Of a stretch of DNA of 38,886 nucleotides, positions 24,734 to 32,871 are shown in pieces; position 1 is the first letter of the stretch; every line of letters starts with the position of its first letter. Below the pieces are notes generated by a model. That model did not search any database. It was not told the origin of the DNA and saw nothing but the letters and a program-made list of their open reading frames with translations. Source of the DNA: Syntrophomonadaceae bacterium (GTDB taxonomy: Bacteria; Bacillota; Syntrophomonadia; Syntrophomonadales; DTU052); contig JAAYEQ010000024.1 in the NCBI GenBank assembly GCA_012728655.1, positions 1-38,886 of the forward strand. Direction: 5' to 3'. A program made the translations under genes and the position numbers.

Positions 24734-25395
24734 TGGTACAGGTTCGCATGGAAGCCAGCATCCTGGGAGCCAATGACCTCCTGGCCCGCAAAAACCGCGG
24801 TATATTTGCCCGCCAGGGGACGCTGGTCGTTAACTTGATGAGCTCACCCGGTTCGGGCAAGACCACTGTGCTGGAGAGGAGTATTGACTATTTGCACGAC
24901 CGGCTCCGCCTGGGAGTTATCGAAGGAGACCTGTATACCGATCAAGATGCCCGTCGCATTGAGAAAAAAGGAGTCCCGGTAAAGCAGATCAATACCGAAG
25001 GAGCCTGTCACCTGGATGCAAAGATGGTGGGCGAGGCTTTCGAGAGCATCGGTGAAAAACTGGACCTGCTTTTTATTGAGAACGTCGGCAACCTGGTGTG
25101 CCCGGCCGAGTTTGACCTGGGTGAAGATTTCAAAGCGGTGGTTATGAGCACCACCGAAGGCAACGACAAACCCTCCAAGTATCCCCTAGTATTTCGTGAG
25201 GCCCGGGTGGTCCTGCTGAACAAGATCGATCTTCTGCCGTTCACCGACTTCAGCGTTGAGCAGTTCCGGGAGGATGTGGCAAAGATCAACCCCCACGCGC
25301 CGGTGTTCATGGTGTCCGGTCGTACCGGCGAGGGATTTGAGGCATGGATTGAATGGCTTTTGGAGGAGGTGAGGAAAAAAAGAGCTGAGGCATAA
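24727..25395 (+). CDS. hypB: Hydrogenase nickel incorporation GTPase HypB
   Basis: The 222-residue GTPase works with HypA in nickel insertion. It carries the P-loop SSPGSGKTT (residues about 39-47), the metal-site segment GACHLDAKMV (about 97-106) with the invariant Cys-His, NVGNLVCPAEFDLGE (about 119-133), and the guanine-specificity motif NKID. The N-terminus lacks both the CxxCGC motif and the histidine-rich stretch that store nickel in many HypB proteins. The His-rich CooT-DUF4198 protein upstream may supply this function (inference). Overlapping in-frame starts at 24727 and 24733 both fit GGAGAGGA. The gene overlaps hypA, and 69 bases follow before the hydrogenase small subunit. Confidence 0.96.
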   Translation: MLMVQVRMEASILGANDLLARKNRGIFARQGTLVVNLMSSPGSGKTTVLERSIDYLHDRLRLGVIEGDLYTDQDARRIEKKGVPVKQINTEGACHLDAKMVGEAFESIGEKLDLLFIENVGNLVCPAEFDLGEDFKAVVMSTTEGNDKPSKYPLVFREARVVLLNKIDLLPFTDFSVEQFREDVAKINPHAPVFMVSGRTGEGFEAWIEWLLEEVRKKRAEA

Positions 25396-25464
25396 ATGAG
25401 CTGTTAAGGAATCACATTCGAGTAATGCCAGAATTGAAACTAACAGTTGGGGAGGGAATATAAA

Positions 25465-26529
25465 GTGTCTACCAAACTGAGTCGGCGCGAATTTCTCAAA
25501 ATGTGTGCGGGTTCAGCGGCGGCTATATCCCTGGCGGGATATCTGGCTCCCTTCATGAAGGAAGCGGTTGCAGCAGGTGCGCCACCGGTAATTTGGATCC
25601 AGGGAGCATCATGTACGGGATGTTCGGTATCGTTGCTCAATACGGTTCACCCTGATATTAAAGAGGTACTGACCAAGGTTATAAGCCTGACGTATCATCC
25701 GAACATCAGCGCTGCCGCCGGGGATCTGGCTATCAAGGAAGCCATTTATAAGGTGGCGGAAACCAATCCGAAGAACTTCTTCCTGGTGGTGGAGGGCGCA
25801 GTTCCTATGGGTGCCGATGGGCTCTACTGCACGGTGGGTGAGGAAGGCCATGAGCCGCTGGTATTCAAGAAGCTCCTTACCGACATCGGCAGCAAGGCCA
25901 AAGCGATATTGAACTTCGGTACCTGTTCCGCTTATGGCGGCGTTCCTGCTACCGACCCCAATCCTACCGATTGCAAACCGGTATCTGCGGTAGTAAAGAA
26001 CGTCCCCTTGGTCAACGTGCCCGGCTGTCCACCTCATCCCGATTGGATGGTGGGGACCATTGCCCATGTGCTTCTTTATGGAGATATTCCTGAATTAGAC
26101 GCGTTTGGGCGTCCCAAGATGTTTTTCGAAAAGATCGTTCATGACAACTGCCAGAGAAGGCAGTACTTCGACAATGCTATATTTGCCAAGACCTTCGGTG
26201 AGATGGGCTGCATGCTGGAATTGGGATGCAAAGGTCCGTTTGCCCACTGTGATGCCATGAACCGCATGTGGAACCAAGGTAACAACTGGTGCGTCGGATG
26301 CGGCGGAGTATGTATCGGCTGTACTGAACCGCAGTTTCCAGGCTGGCCGATGTACGAGAGACTACCGGAAATGCCGGTTGGACCGGCAACTGCAGTTACT
26401 GCCGACCAAATCGGCATAGTGCTGGGCGCAGCCACAGCCCTTGGCATTGCCGGGCATCTGGCCGGTAACGTATTGACCGGCAGGATCGGTCCCAAAAAGG
26501 CAGACAAATCTAAGGAAGGTGAGGCATAA
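25465..26529 (+). CDS. hyaA: [NiFe] hydrogenase small subunit, Tat-exported, membrane-anchored
   Basis: The protein has 354 residues from GTG 25465, which has GGGAGG 9 bases upstream. A twin-arginine signal LSRREFLKMCAG is followed by a hydrophobic stretch and AVAAG, so the folded dimer is exported. Iron-sulfur ligands are visible. The proximal cluster has SCTGCS, NFGTCSAYGG and VPGCPPHP. The distal site has VHDNCQRR and MGCMLELGCKGPFAHC, and the medial one NWCVGCGGVCIGC. The first motif is CTGC, not the CTCC of oxygen-tolerant enzymes, so a standard oxygen-sensitive type is expected. A C-terminal helix (IGIVLGAATALGIAGHLAG) anchors it to the membrane next to the cytochrome b. The stop overlaps the large-subunit ATG (TAATG). 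It couples hydrogen at the outer face to quinones. Confidence 0.95.
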   Translation: MSTKLSRREFLKMCAGSAAAISLAGYLAPFMKEAVAAGAPPVIWIQGASCTGCSVSLLNTVHPDIKEVLTKVISLTYHPNISAAAGDLAIKEAIYKVAETNPKNFFLVVEGAVPMGADGLYCTVGEEGHEPLVFKKLLTDIGSKAKAILNFGTCSAYGGVPATDPNPTDCKPVSAVVKNVPLVNVPGCPPHPDWMVGTIAHVLLYGDIPELDAFGRPKMFFEKIVHDNCQRRQYFDNAIFAKTFGEMGCMLELGCKGPFAHCDAMNRMWNQGNNWCVGCGGVCIGCTEPQFPGWPMYERLPEMPVGPATAVTADQIGIVLGAATALGIAGHLAGNVLTGRIGPKKADKSKEGEA

Positions 26530-27983
26530 TGGCAAAGATCATAGTTGATCCGGTAACCAGAATAGAAGGCCACCTTAAACTCGAGGTAGAAGTCGAGAAC
26601 AATGTGGTGGTGGATGCCTGGACCGGCGGTACCCTGTGGCGTGGTTTCGAGCTGATTTTACAGGGACGGGATGCACGTGACGCCCAACAGCTTGTGCAGC
26701 GTATCTGCGGGGTCTGCCCTGTATCTCATGCGACTGCCGGCGCTATGGCTTTGGACGATGCCATGGGGATTGAACCCCCGCCTAACGGACGCATCATCAG
26801 AAACCTGATTCTGGGCTCCAACTATATGCATTCGCATATCCTCCATTTCTTCCACCTGGCAGCCCTTGATTATGTAAAGGGACCGGATATAGCGCCTTTC
26901 AAACCTCGCTATGAGGCTGATTATCGTTTGCCGGCCGATATTAATGCCCAGGCGGTGGACATCTATCTGGAGGCCTTGACCATCAGGCGCAAAGCCCACG
27001 AAATGGGAGCCATTTGGGGAGGCAGGTTGCCGCATGTGCAGTCCATCGTGCCCGGCGGGGTCTCGGAGGTTCCGGACACCTCCAAGATCTACAAGTTTTT
27101 AAACTATCTCGAAGAGATACAGGCCTTTATAGATAACAAGTATATTCCTCTGGTAAAGACGGTGGCCGAGTATTATTCCGACTGGTTTTCCATCGGTACC
27201 GGCTGCCAGAACTTCCTGTGCTACGGAAGCTTCCCCCTGGAGGAAGGCCGGGACCATGTGAAAAAGAAAAAGTTTTGGGACAGCGGAATTTACCTTCGCG
27301 GGCAGTACAGGGAACTTGATCCCGCGGTGATTACCGAAGAAGTAACCTATTCGTGGTACGAAGATGATACCGACGGCAATACCCCCGATGTGGCGGTGGT
27401 AACTCCCAATGCCAAGAAGAAGGGAGCCTATTCCTGGCTTAAGTCACCGCGCTATAACGGAGAAGCCATGGAAGTAGGACCTCTGGCCCGCCAGTGGGTT
27501 AACAAGAATCCCGATGTATTGGCCCTGGGCGATAAAGCCTTTTCCGTGATGGGGCGTCACTTTGCCCGCGCGGTAGAAGCTTCTCAGCTTGCCAAGGCCA
27601 TGAAGGAATGGGTTCTGCAGCTTGAACCGGGACAACCGGTATGCACGCCTCATGAACTGCCCAAAAAAGAAGTGGTGGGAGTCGGACTCTGTGAAGGGTC
27701 CCGCGGTGCACTGGGACACTGGCACCGTATCAGCGCCGATGGGCGGACCAAGGTTTACAATGCAGTGGTACCTACCACCTGGAATTCCGGACCCCGGACC
27801 GGCAGCGGAGCGGCCACCGTACGCGGCCCCATGGAGCAGGCCATTATCGGAACCAGGGTGGCGGATCCCGCCAATCCTGTAGAACTGGTCAGAATCGTTC
27901 GGTCCTTTGACCCGTGCTATGGTTGTGCCATCCATGTTATGACTCCTAATGGGAAGACTTTGAGCCAGTTTGTCGTCAGTTAG
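26529..27983 (+). CDS. hyaB: [NiFe] hydrogenase large (catalytic) subunit
   Basis: The 484-residue protein carries the Ni-Fe active site. The N-terminal ligand motif RICGVCPVSHA supplies C60 and C63; the C-terminal motif DPCYGCAIH supplies C463 and C466. The chain continues 15 residues past H469, so it needs cleavage by the endopeptidase encoded three genes downstream. Other typical segments are DPVTRIEGHLKLEVEV at the start, GGTLWRGFELILQGRDARDA (about 33-52) and GSRGALGHWHRI (about 390-401). It crosses the membrane with the small subunit by the Tat route, having no signal of its own. It belongs to the membrane-bound group 1 uptake enzymes. In a fermentative or syntrophic anaerobe the enzyme could also evolve hydrogen from quinol. 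Confidence 0.97.
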   Translation: MAKIIVDPVTRIEGHLKLEVEVENNVVVDAWTGGTLWRGFELILQGRDARDAQQLVQRICGVCPVSHATAGAMALDDAMGIEPPPNGRIIRNLILGSNYMHSHILHFFHLAALDYVKGPDIAPFKPRYEADYRLPADINAQAVDIYLEALTIRRKAHEMGAIWGGRLPHVQSIVPGGVSEVPDTSKIYKFLNYLEEIQAFIDNKYIPLVKTVAEYYSDWFSIGTGCQNFLCYGSFPLEEGRDHVKKKKFWDSGIYLRGQYRELDPAVITEEVTYSWYEDDTDGNTPDVAVVTPNAKKKGAYSWLKSPRYNGEAMEVGPLARQWVNKNPDVLALGDKAFSVMGRHFARAVEASQLAKAMKEWVLQLEPGQPVCTPHELPKKEVVGVGLCEGSRGALGHWHRISADGRTKVYNAVVPTTWNSGPRTGSGAATVRGPMEQAIIGTRVADPANPVELVRIVRSFDPCYGCAIHVMTPNGKTLSQFVVS

Positions 27984-27994
27984 GGGGTGCACTG

Positions 27995-28612
27995 ATGATT
28001 AAAAAGATGAAGGAGCGGCATTCTATTTGGATCCGGATATTTCACTGGACCAATATGATTGCCATCATCATGTTGATACTGACCGGCTTTTATATCCATG
28101 CACCTCAGAGCTTCAAGTTGTTCAGCAGCATGGACACGGCCCGGACCATACACTTTGCCATGGCTTACGTTCTGACGTTCGGAGTCATAGGAAGGGTCTA
28201 CTATGCCATCGTGGCCAAGGACGCCAAGAACATCGTATACCGGCCCATAGAAGATACCAAAAAGCTGCCCAGCATGCTCAAGTATTATCTGTTTCTGGCT
28301 GATGATCACCCTTACTATGGGAAGTACAATCCTGGACAGAAGGGGATGTATACCGCCTGGCTGGTTATGGCCATACTGATGATCATCACCGGATTCATCC
28401 TTTACAAGCCCCATCTTTTCCTCGGCTTGTCGGGCTTGTTAGGCGGATTTTTGGTCGTTCGCATTATCCACTATGCAATAAACTGGCTGTTTGTAATTAC
28501 GATTATGGTACACGTGTACCTGGATATCGCCGAGGGCATCCCCATCCTGAAATCGATGTTTACCGGAAAGATCCCGGAGGATTTTCATCACGGTTACCAT
28601 GAGGAGAGTTAG
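27995..28612 (+). CDS. hyaC: Hydrogenase cytochrome b subunit (HyaC type)
   Basis: The 205-residue membrane protein has four helices: about 16-35 (IRIFHWTNMIAIIMLILTG), 48-68 (IHFAMAYVLTFGVIGRVYY), 112-133 (AWLVMAILMIITGFILY) and 150-175 (IIHYAINWLFVITIMVHVYLD). Histidines in HW, IHF, IIHY and MVHVY are placed to bind two b-type haems. It carries electrons between the hydrogenase small subunit and membrane quinone. The ATG at 27995 is 12 bases after the large-subunit stop, within the operon, with GGGGG as the ribosome site. Haem b and a quinone pool are therefore implied for this organism. Confidence 0.94.
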   Translation: MIKKMKERHSIWIRIFHWTNMIAIIMLILTGFYIHAPQSFKLFSSMDTARTIHFAMAYVLTFGVIGRVYYAIVAKDAKNIVYRPIEDTKKLPSMLKYYLFLADDHPYYGKYNPGQKGMYTAWLVMAILMIITGFILYKPHLFLGLSGLLGGFLVVRIIHYAINWLFVITIMVHVYLDIAEGIPILKSMFTGKIPEDFHHGYHEES

Positions 28613-28624
28613 GGAGGGCCCAGT

Positions 28625-29086
28625 GTGAAAAGGATAACGGTGTTGGGAATCGGCAATCTGTTGATGCAGGACGACGGGGTAGGTGTGCATGTCATCAGGC
28701 ACCTCCAACAGCGAGAGCTGCCCCCGGAGGTTAAACTGATTGACGGTGGAACTTACTCCTACGACCTGATGGACTTTATCATTGAGGCCGACACCTGTAT
28801 TGTTGTTGATGCCATGCGTGGCGGGGGGGAACCGGGCACCATCTACCGGGCACCCTTTGATGAACTGGAAGTGAAACCCGACACCGACGCCGTTTCTCTG
28901 CACGAAATGAGCCTGGTGGAAGCCGTATATCTGTTGCGTTTGGAAGGACATGATCCCGACATCATAGTCTACGGTGTGGAACCGCATACGGTATCCTTTG
29001 GACTCGAGTTGACCGACGCCGTTGCCCGGCAGGTTCCGCGAGTGGCGGACATGATTGAGCAGGATATTAAATCATTGTTGTCGTAA
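28625..29086 (+). CDS. hyaD: Hydrogenase maturation endopeptidase (HyaD/HybD type)
   Basis: The 153-residue cytoplasmic protease removes the C-terminal extension of the large subunit after nickel insertion. The start GTG 28625 follows GGGAGG. The opening VLGIGNLLMQDDGVGVHVIRHL is typical; Asp17 stands where HybD of E. coli has the nickel-binding Glu16, as in many anaerobe homologues. The other metal-binding positions are the Asp in VVDAMRGG and the His in SLHEMSL. It is the last gene before the paired hairpins, so it probably ends the structural operon. Confidence 0.93.
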   Translation: MKRITVLGIGNLLMQDDGVGVHVIRHLQQRELPPEVKLIDGGTYSYDLMDFIIEADTCIVVDAMRGGGEPGTIYRAPFDELEVKPDTDAVSLHEMSLVEAVYLLRLEGHDPDIIVYGVEPHTVSFGLELTDAVARQVPRVADMIEQDIKSLLS

Positions 29087-29126
29087 CCACTGCCGGGAAC
29101 TACTGGGATTAAAAGAAGCTGTCACA

Positions 29127-29159
29127 GCCCGCCGGTTTAACAGTGATTGACCGGCGGGC
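29127..29159 (+). terminator. Hairpin after the hydrogenase structural genes (terminator-like)
   Basis: GCCCGCCGGT (29127-29136) pairs perfectly with ACCGGCGGGC (29150-29159) around 13 bases. Only AATGGGGTTTT follows, so it may be a leaky terminator or an mRNA-stabilising 3' end rather than a strong stop. Confidence 0.55.
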
Positions 29160-29180
29160 AATGGGGTTTTCCGAATTTGG

Positions 29181-29226
29181 GGGTGGGTTGCAGAAACGAT
29201 TGCTAATCGCTGTCTGCAACCCACCC
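29181..29226. repeat. Long near-perfect palindrome before hypF
   Basis: GGGTGGGTTGCAGA (29181-29194) is exactly complementary to 29213-29226. The 18 bases between contain a second small hairpin (CGATT/AATCG). The whole forms a 46-base stem-loop between hyaD and hypF. No T tract follows, and it may be an RNA processing or stability element or a small mobile repeat. Confidence 0.7.
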
Positions 29227-29310
29227 TTGAAATATGAGATAATATATAAGCATCGAGTATCAAAAAACAGCAATAATAGATCAACCGGATTTGTACTTGA
29301 GCGGGACAGG

Positions 29311-31581
29311 ATGCATGATATGAGCGTTAAAGCCTACAGCGTTAAACTTAACGGCATCGTCCAGGGGGTGGGATTCAGACCTCATGTCTACCGCCTGGCG
29401 GTGGAATACAACTTGAAAGGATGGGTAATCAATTCATCCGCCGGAGTTATTCTGGAGGTGGAGGGTGAGGAGGAAGACCTGCATGAATTCTTGCGCCGCC
29501 TGCAGAATGAGCCCCCTCCCCGAGCGGTTATCCGCAGTTGTGAGATGCGGGAAATCCCCGTGCACGGCTTTACCGGCTTTACCATCAGACCCAGCGACGA
29601 TGCCGGGAAGACCACCGCCATGATATCTCCCGATATCGCCGTATGCCAGGAATGCAAAAAGGAAACCGACGACCCCAATGACCGGCGCTATCGTTATCCT
29701 TTTACCAACTGTACCAATTGCGGTCCCCGCTTTACCATTATCAAAGGCCTGCCTTATGACCGGGCTATGACCACCATGGCCAAATTCACCATGTGCCCGG
29801 ATTGCCAGGCTGAATTTGATGACCCCGGTAACCGGCGGTTTCATGCCCAACCCAATGCCTGCCCGGTTTGCGGGCCCCGCATTACTCTGGTGGATTCCCA
29901 TGGGGTTCCGGTTAACCGGGAGGTCCGCGACCTGCTTAAGTCCGGTTATATAGTCGCGGTAAAGGGGCTGGGAGGTTTCCATCTGGCCGTCAATGCCCTG
30001 GATGCCGAGGCGGTGATGCGGCTGCGTCAGCGCAAGCGGCGCGATGCCAAGCCTTTCGCGGTCATGGTCCGTGATCTGGCGACGGCGCATCAGCACTGCA
30101 TCATCAGTGCCGGGGAGGAGGAACTGCTAACTTCTCCAGCCGCGCCGATAGTGATTCTGCAAAGGAGAGAAGACAGCCCCCTGCCGGCGGAAGCCATTCA
30201 TCCCGGACTGAAGACCCTGGGGGTCATGTTGCCCTATACTCCACTGCACTACCTGCTGTTTGACGATGAACTGAGGGTGCTGATAATGACCAGCGCCAAC
30301 ATCAGCGATGAACCGCTGATTACTGTGAACGAGGAGGCTTTGGATAAACTGGGGGCGGTGGCGGATTTCTTCCTCCTGCATAACCGGGACATCTACAACC
30401 CCTGTGACGACTCCGTAGTACAGCTTACCAAAGGCAGGACGATTCACTTTATGCGCCGGGCGCGGGGATATGTGCCGGAGGGGATACCGCTGGGGCGGCC
30501 GGTTCTGCCGGTACTGGCGTTGGGAGGAGAAATGAAGAACACCTTCTGCATTACCCGCGGAAATGATGCGTTTTTAAGCCAGCACTGGGGCGACCTTAAC
30601 CATTACCAAAACTATGTCAACTTCCTGCAGGGGATTGAACGCTTTAAAGCATCTCTGGAGGTGGAACCGGAGGCGCTGGCTCATGACCTGCATCCCGACT
30701 ACCAGACCACTCGTTGGGCCAAGGAGCAGAAGGATATTCGTCGGGTGGAGGTCCAGCATCATCACGCTCACATGGCCTCGGTCATGGCGGAGAACGACCT
30801 GCAGGGAGAAGTCCTGGGCTTAATTTGTGACGGCTCCGGGTGGGGAACCGACGGTACCGTATGGGGAGGAGAGATCCTGCGGGGCGACTTCCTCCGTTTT
30901 GAGCGGGTGGCACACCTGAGAACCCTGCCCCTGCCGGGGGGAGATTTGGCGGCCCGTCGGCCTTATCGCATGGCCCTGGTTTACCTGCTGCTGGCATTGG
31001 GAGAACCGGGACTTGAATGGGCGGATCGCCTCCTGCCCGATCTGAAGCCTGGGGAAAAAGAACTGATGCTGCAGCGGTTAAGGAGCGGCAGTGAACCCCT
31101 TACCTCCTCCTGTGGCCGCCTGTTTGATGCGGTGGCGGCGGTCCTGGGGATCTGCGGGATAAACAGGTATGAGGGGCAGGCGGCGGTGGAACTGGAGGCC
31201 TGTGCCGATCCCGGTGAAAAGGGGAGCTATGGATTTGCTTTGGAAAAACAGGGGGATCGCTGGGTAATGGATGTTATGCCCATGTGGTCCGAATTGATAG
31301 CGGATATAAAAAGTGCGTTGAGGCCGGAGAGCATGGCGATGAAGTTCCATCTCACCCTGGTGCGGATGTTTGAGGCGACCCTGCTCAAGCTCAGGGATGA
31401 GACCGGCTTAAATCGGGTAGTCCTGAGCGGTGGGGTCTTCCACAATCAGATATTACTGGATAATATGCTTGAACGGCTGACCAACCGGGGGTTCATGGTC
31501 TATCACCACCAGAAGGTTCCACCGGGTGACGGAGGCCTATCGCTGGGGCAGGCTGTTATCGCAAGTGAGGTGGGAGGATAA
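29311..31581 (+). CDS. hypF: Carbamoyltransferase HypF
   Basis: The 756-residue enzyme makes the thiocarboxamide on HypE from carbamoyl phosphate, the first step toward the cyanide ligands. The acylphosphatase domain is at the N-terminus (GIVQGVGFRPHVYRLA). Two zinc fingers follow (CQECKKE...CTNC and CPDCQAE...CPVC), then a YrdC-like domain (VAVKGLGGFHLAVNA, KPFAVMVRD) and a Kae1-like domain with QHHHAHMASV and CDGSGWGTDGTVWGGE. The starts ATG 29311 and 29320 both suit; an open reading frame extending to 29143 would run through the hairpin and lacks family sequence. Its stop overlaps the hypC start (TAATG). Confidence 0.95.
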   Translation: MHDMSVKAYSVKLNGIVQGVGFRPHVYRLAVEYNLKGWVINSSAGVILEVEGEEEDLHEFLRRLQNEPPPRAVIRSCEMREIPVHGFTGFTIRPSDDAGKTTAMISPDIAVCQECKKETDDPNDRRYRYPFTNCTNCGPRFTIIKGLPYDRAMTTMAKFTMCPDCQAEFDDPGNRRFHAQPNACPVCGPRITLVDSHGVPVNREVRDLLKSGYIVAVKGLGGFHLAVNALDAEAVMRLRQRKRRDAKPFAVMVRDLATAHQHCIISAGEEELLTSPAAPIVILQRREDSPLPAEAIHPGLKTLGVMLPYTPLHYLLFDDELRVLIMTSANISDEPLITVNEEALDKLGAVADFFLLHNRDIYNPCDDSVVQLTKGRTIHFMRRARGYVPEGIPLGRPVLPVLALGGEMKNTFCITRGNDAFLSQHWGDLNHYQNYVNFLQGIERFKASLEVEPEALAHDLHPDYQTTRWAKEQKDIRRVEVQHHHAHMASVMAENDLQGEVLGLICDGSGWGTDGTVWGGEILRGDFLRFERVAHLRTLPLPGGDLAARRPYRMALVYLLLALGEPGLEWADRLLPDLKPGEKELMLQRLRSGSEPLTSSCGRLFDAVAAVLGICGINRYEGQAAVELEACADPGEKGSYGFALEKQGDRWVMDVMPMWSELIADIKSALRPESMAMKFHLTLVRMFEATLLKLRDETGLNRVVLSGGVFHNQILLDNMLERLTNRGFMVYHHQKVPPGDGGLSLGQAVIASEVGG

Positions 31582-31808
31582 TGTGTCTCGGAGTACCGGG
31601 CAGGATAATTGAGATGAAAGAAAACTATAGGGCGATCGTGGACGTAAACGGCAACCGGATGGAGATAAGTGTCAGACTCACCCCGGAGGTTCAGGTGGGA
31701 CAGTACGTGCTCATCCACGCCGGGTTTGCCATGGAGATCATCGACGAGGATGCAGCCCGGGAGACCATGCAGCTTTTGCTGGAGGTAATGGAATATGGCC
31801 AGTTATAG
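31581..31808 (+). CDS. hypC: Hydrogenase assembly chaperone HypC
   Basis: The 75-residue protein starts MCLGVPGRI. Cys2 is the residue that holds the Fe(CN)2CO unit together with HypD and contacts the large subunit precursor. QVGQYVLIHAGFAMEIIDEDAA is the usual second half. The ATG overlaps the hypF stop, and the gene overlaps hypD by 14 bases, a coupled arrangement. Confidence 0.96.
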   Translation: MCLGVPGRIIEMKENYRAIVDVNGNRMEISVRLTPEVQVGQYVLIHAGFAMEIIDEDAARETMQLLLEVMEYGQL

Positions 31809-32871
31809 CCAGAGGCTGCTGCAGGTGATAAGATCCACCAACCGGGAAATCTCCCTGATGGAGGTATGCGGTACCCATACCATGGCCATCGCCCGCAGCG
31901 GGATCCGGGAACTGCTGCCCCCCAATATCAGACTCCTTTCCGGTCCGGGCTGTCCGGTTTGTGTCACCAGCCAGGGGGACATCGACTCCGTGATCGAGAT
32001 GGTGCGGAGAGAGGAGGTTATCCTCCTTACCTTCGGTGACATGATGAGGGTACCGGGTACCCGGAGCAGCCTGCAGGAGGAGCGCAGCCGGGGCGCGGAT
32101 GTGCGGGTGGTTTATTCGCCCCTGGAAGCCTTGAAGATAGCTGAGAATAATCCGGACCGGGAGGTGGTCTTCCTGGGGATCGGCTTTGAAACCACCGTCC
32201 CAACGGTTGCGGTCACCCTGGAGGAGGCCCGGGAAGCCGGATTACACAACTTTTCGCTTTTTTCTCTCCATAAGCTGGTCCCCCCGGCTTTGGAGCTCAT
32301 AATGTCCGATCCTGAGATCAGGGTTGACGGTCTGATATGCCCCGGTCATGTGACCGCGGTTACCGGGCTGCGACCCTACGAAACGCTGGCGCATAAGTAC
32401 GGAAAGCCCTGCGTCGTTACCGGGTTTGAAGCGGTGGATATACTGGAGGGCATTGTAATGCTGATCCACCAATTGCAGAACTCCACGGCCAGGGCGGAGA
32501 TCCAGTATAAGCGGGTGGTTAAGCCGGAGGGCAACCCGGCGGCGATGGATGCTATCTGGCGGGTTTTTGAAACCGCCCCCTCTCGGTGGCGCGGGCTGGG
32601 CATGATCCCGGACAGCGGCCTGCAGTTGAGAGATGAATATGCCGCCATGGACGCCCGCCGAAAATTCAACTTGCCGGAAATGGAGGATATTCCGATTAAA
32701 GGTTGCATCTGCGGAGCGGTATTAACCGGTAAAAAGATTCCTACTGATTGTGCCCTGTTCGGGCGGAGCTGTACTCCCCTGGAGCCGGTAGGTCCCTGCA
32801 TGGTGTCCCAAGAGGGAGCCTGTGCTGCGTATTACCGTTATACACCGGGGAAAAGGAAGGTGCTTGAATGA
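31795..32871 (+). CDS. hypD: Hydrogenase iron-cofactor assembly protein HypD
   Basis: The 358-residue iron-sulfur protein is the scaffold on which iron receives its cyanide and CO ligands. It shows EVCGTHTMAIARSGI (about 23-37), GPGCPVCVTSQGDID (about 50-64) with the catalytic cysteine pair, GFETTVP (about 128-134), PGHVTAVTG (about 183-191), and the [4Fe-4S] region GCICGAVLTGKKIPTDCALF near the C-terminus. It overlaps hypC at the front and hypE at the back (ATGA), so HypC, D and E are made together. Confidence 0.96.
   Translation: MASYSQRLLQVIRSTNREISLMEVCGTHTMAIARSGIRELLPPNIRLLSGPGCPVCVTSQGDIDSVIEMVRREEVILLTFGDMMRVPGTRSSLQEERSRGADVRVVYSPLEALKIAENNPDREVVFLGIGFETTVPTVAVTLEEAREAGLHNFSLFSLHKLVPPALELIMSDPEIRVDGLICPGHVTAVTGLRPYETLAHKYGKPCVVTGFEAVDILEGIVMLIHQLQNSTARAEIQYKRVVKPEGNPAAMDAIWRVFETAPSRWRGLGMIPDSGLQLRDEYAAMDARRKFNLPEMEDIPIKGCICGAVLTGKKIPTDCALFGRSCTPLEPVGPCMVSQEGACAAYYRYTPGKRKVLE

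Noticed and set aside
29143-29310. N-terminal extension of HypF
   Set aside because: It runs through the palindrome at 29181-29226 and encodes nothing like HypF; the acylphosphatase domain starts right after ATG 29311/29320.
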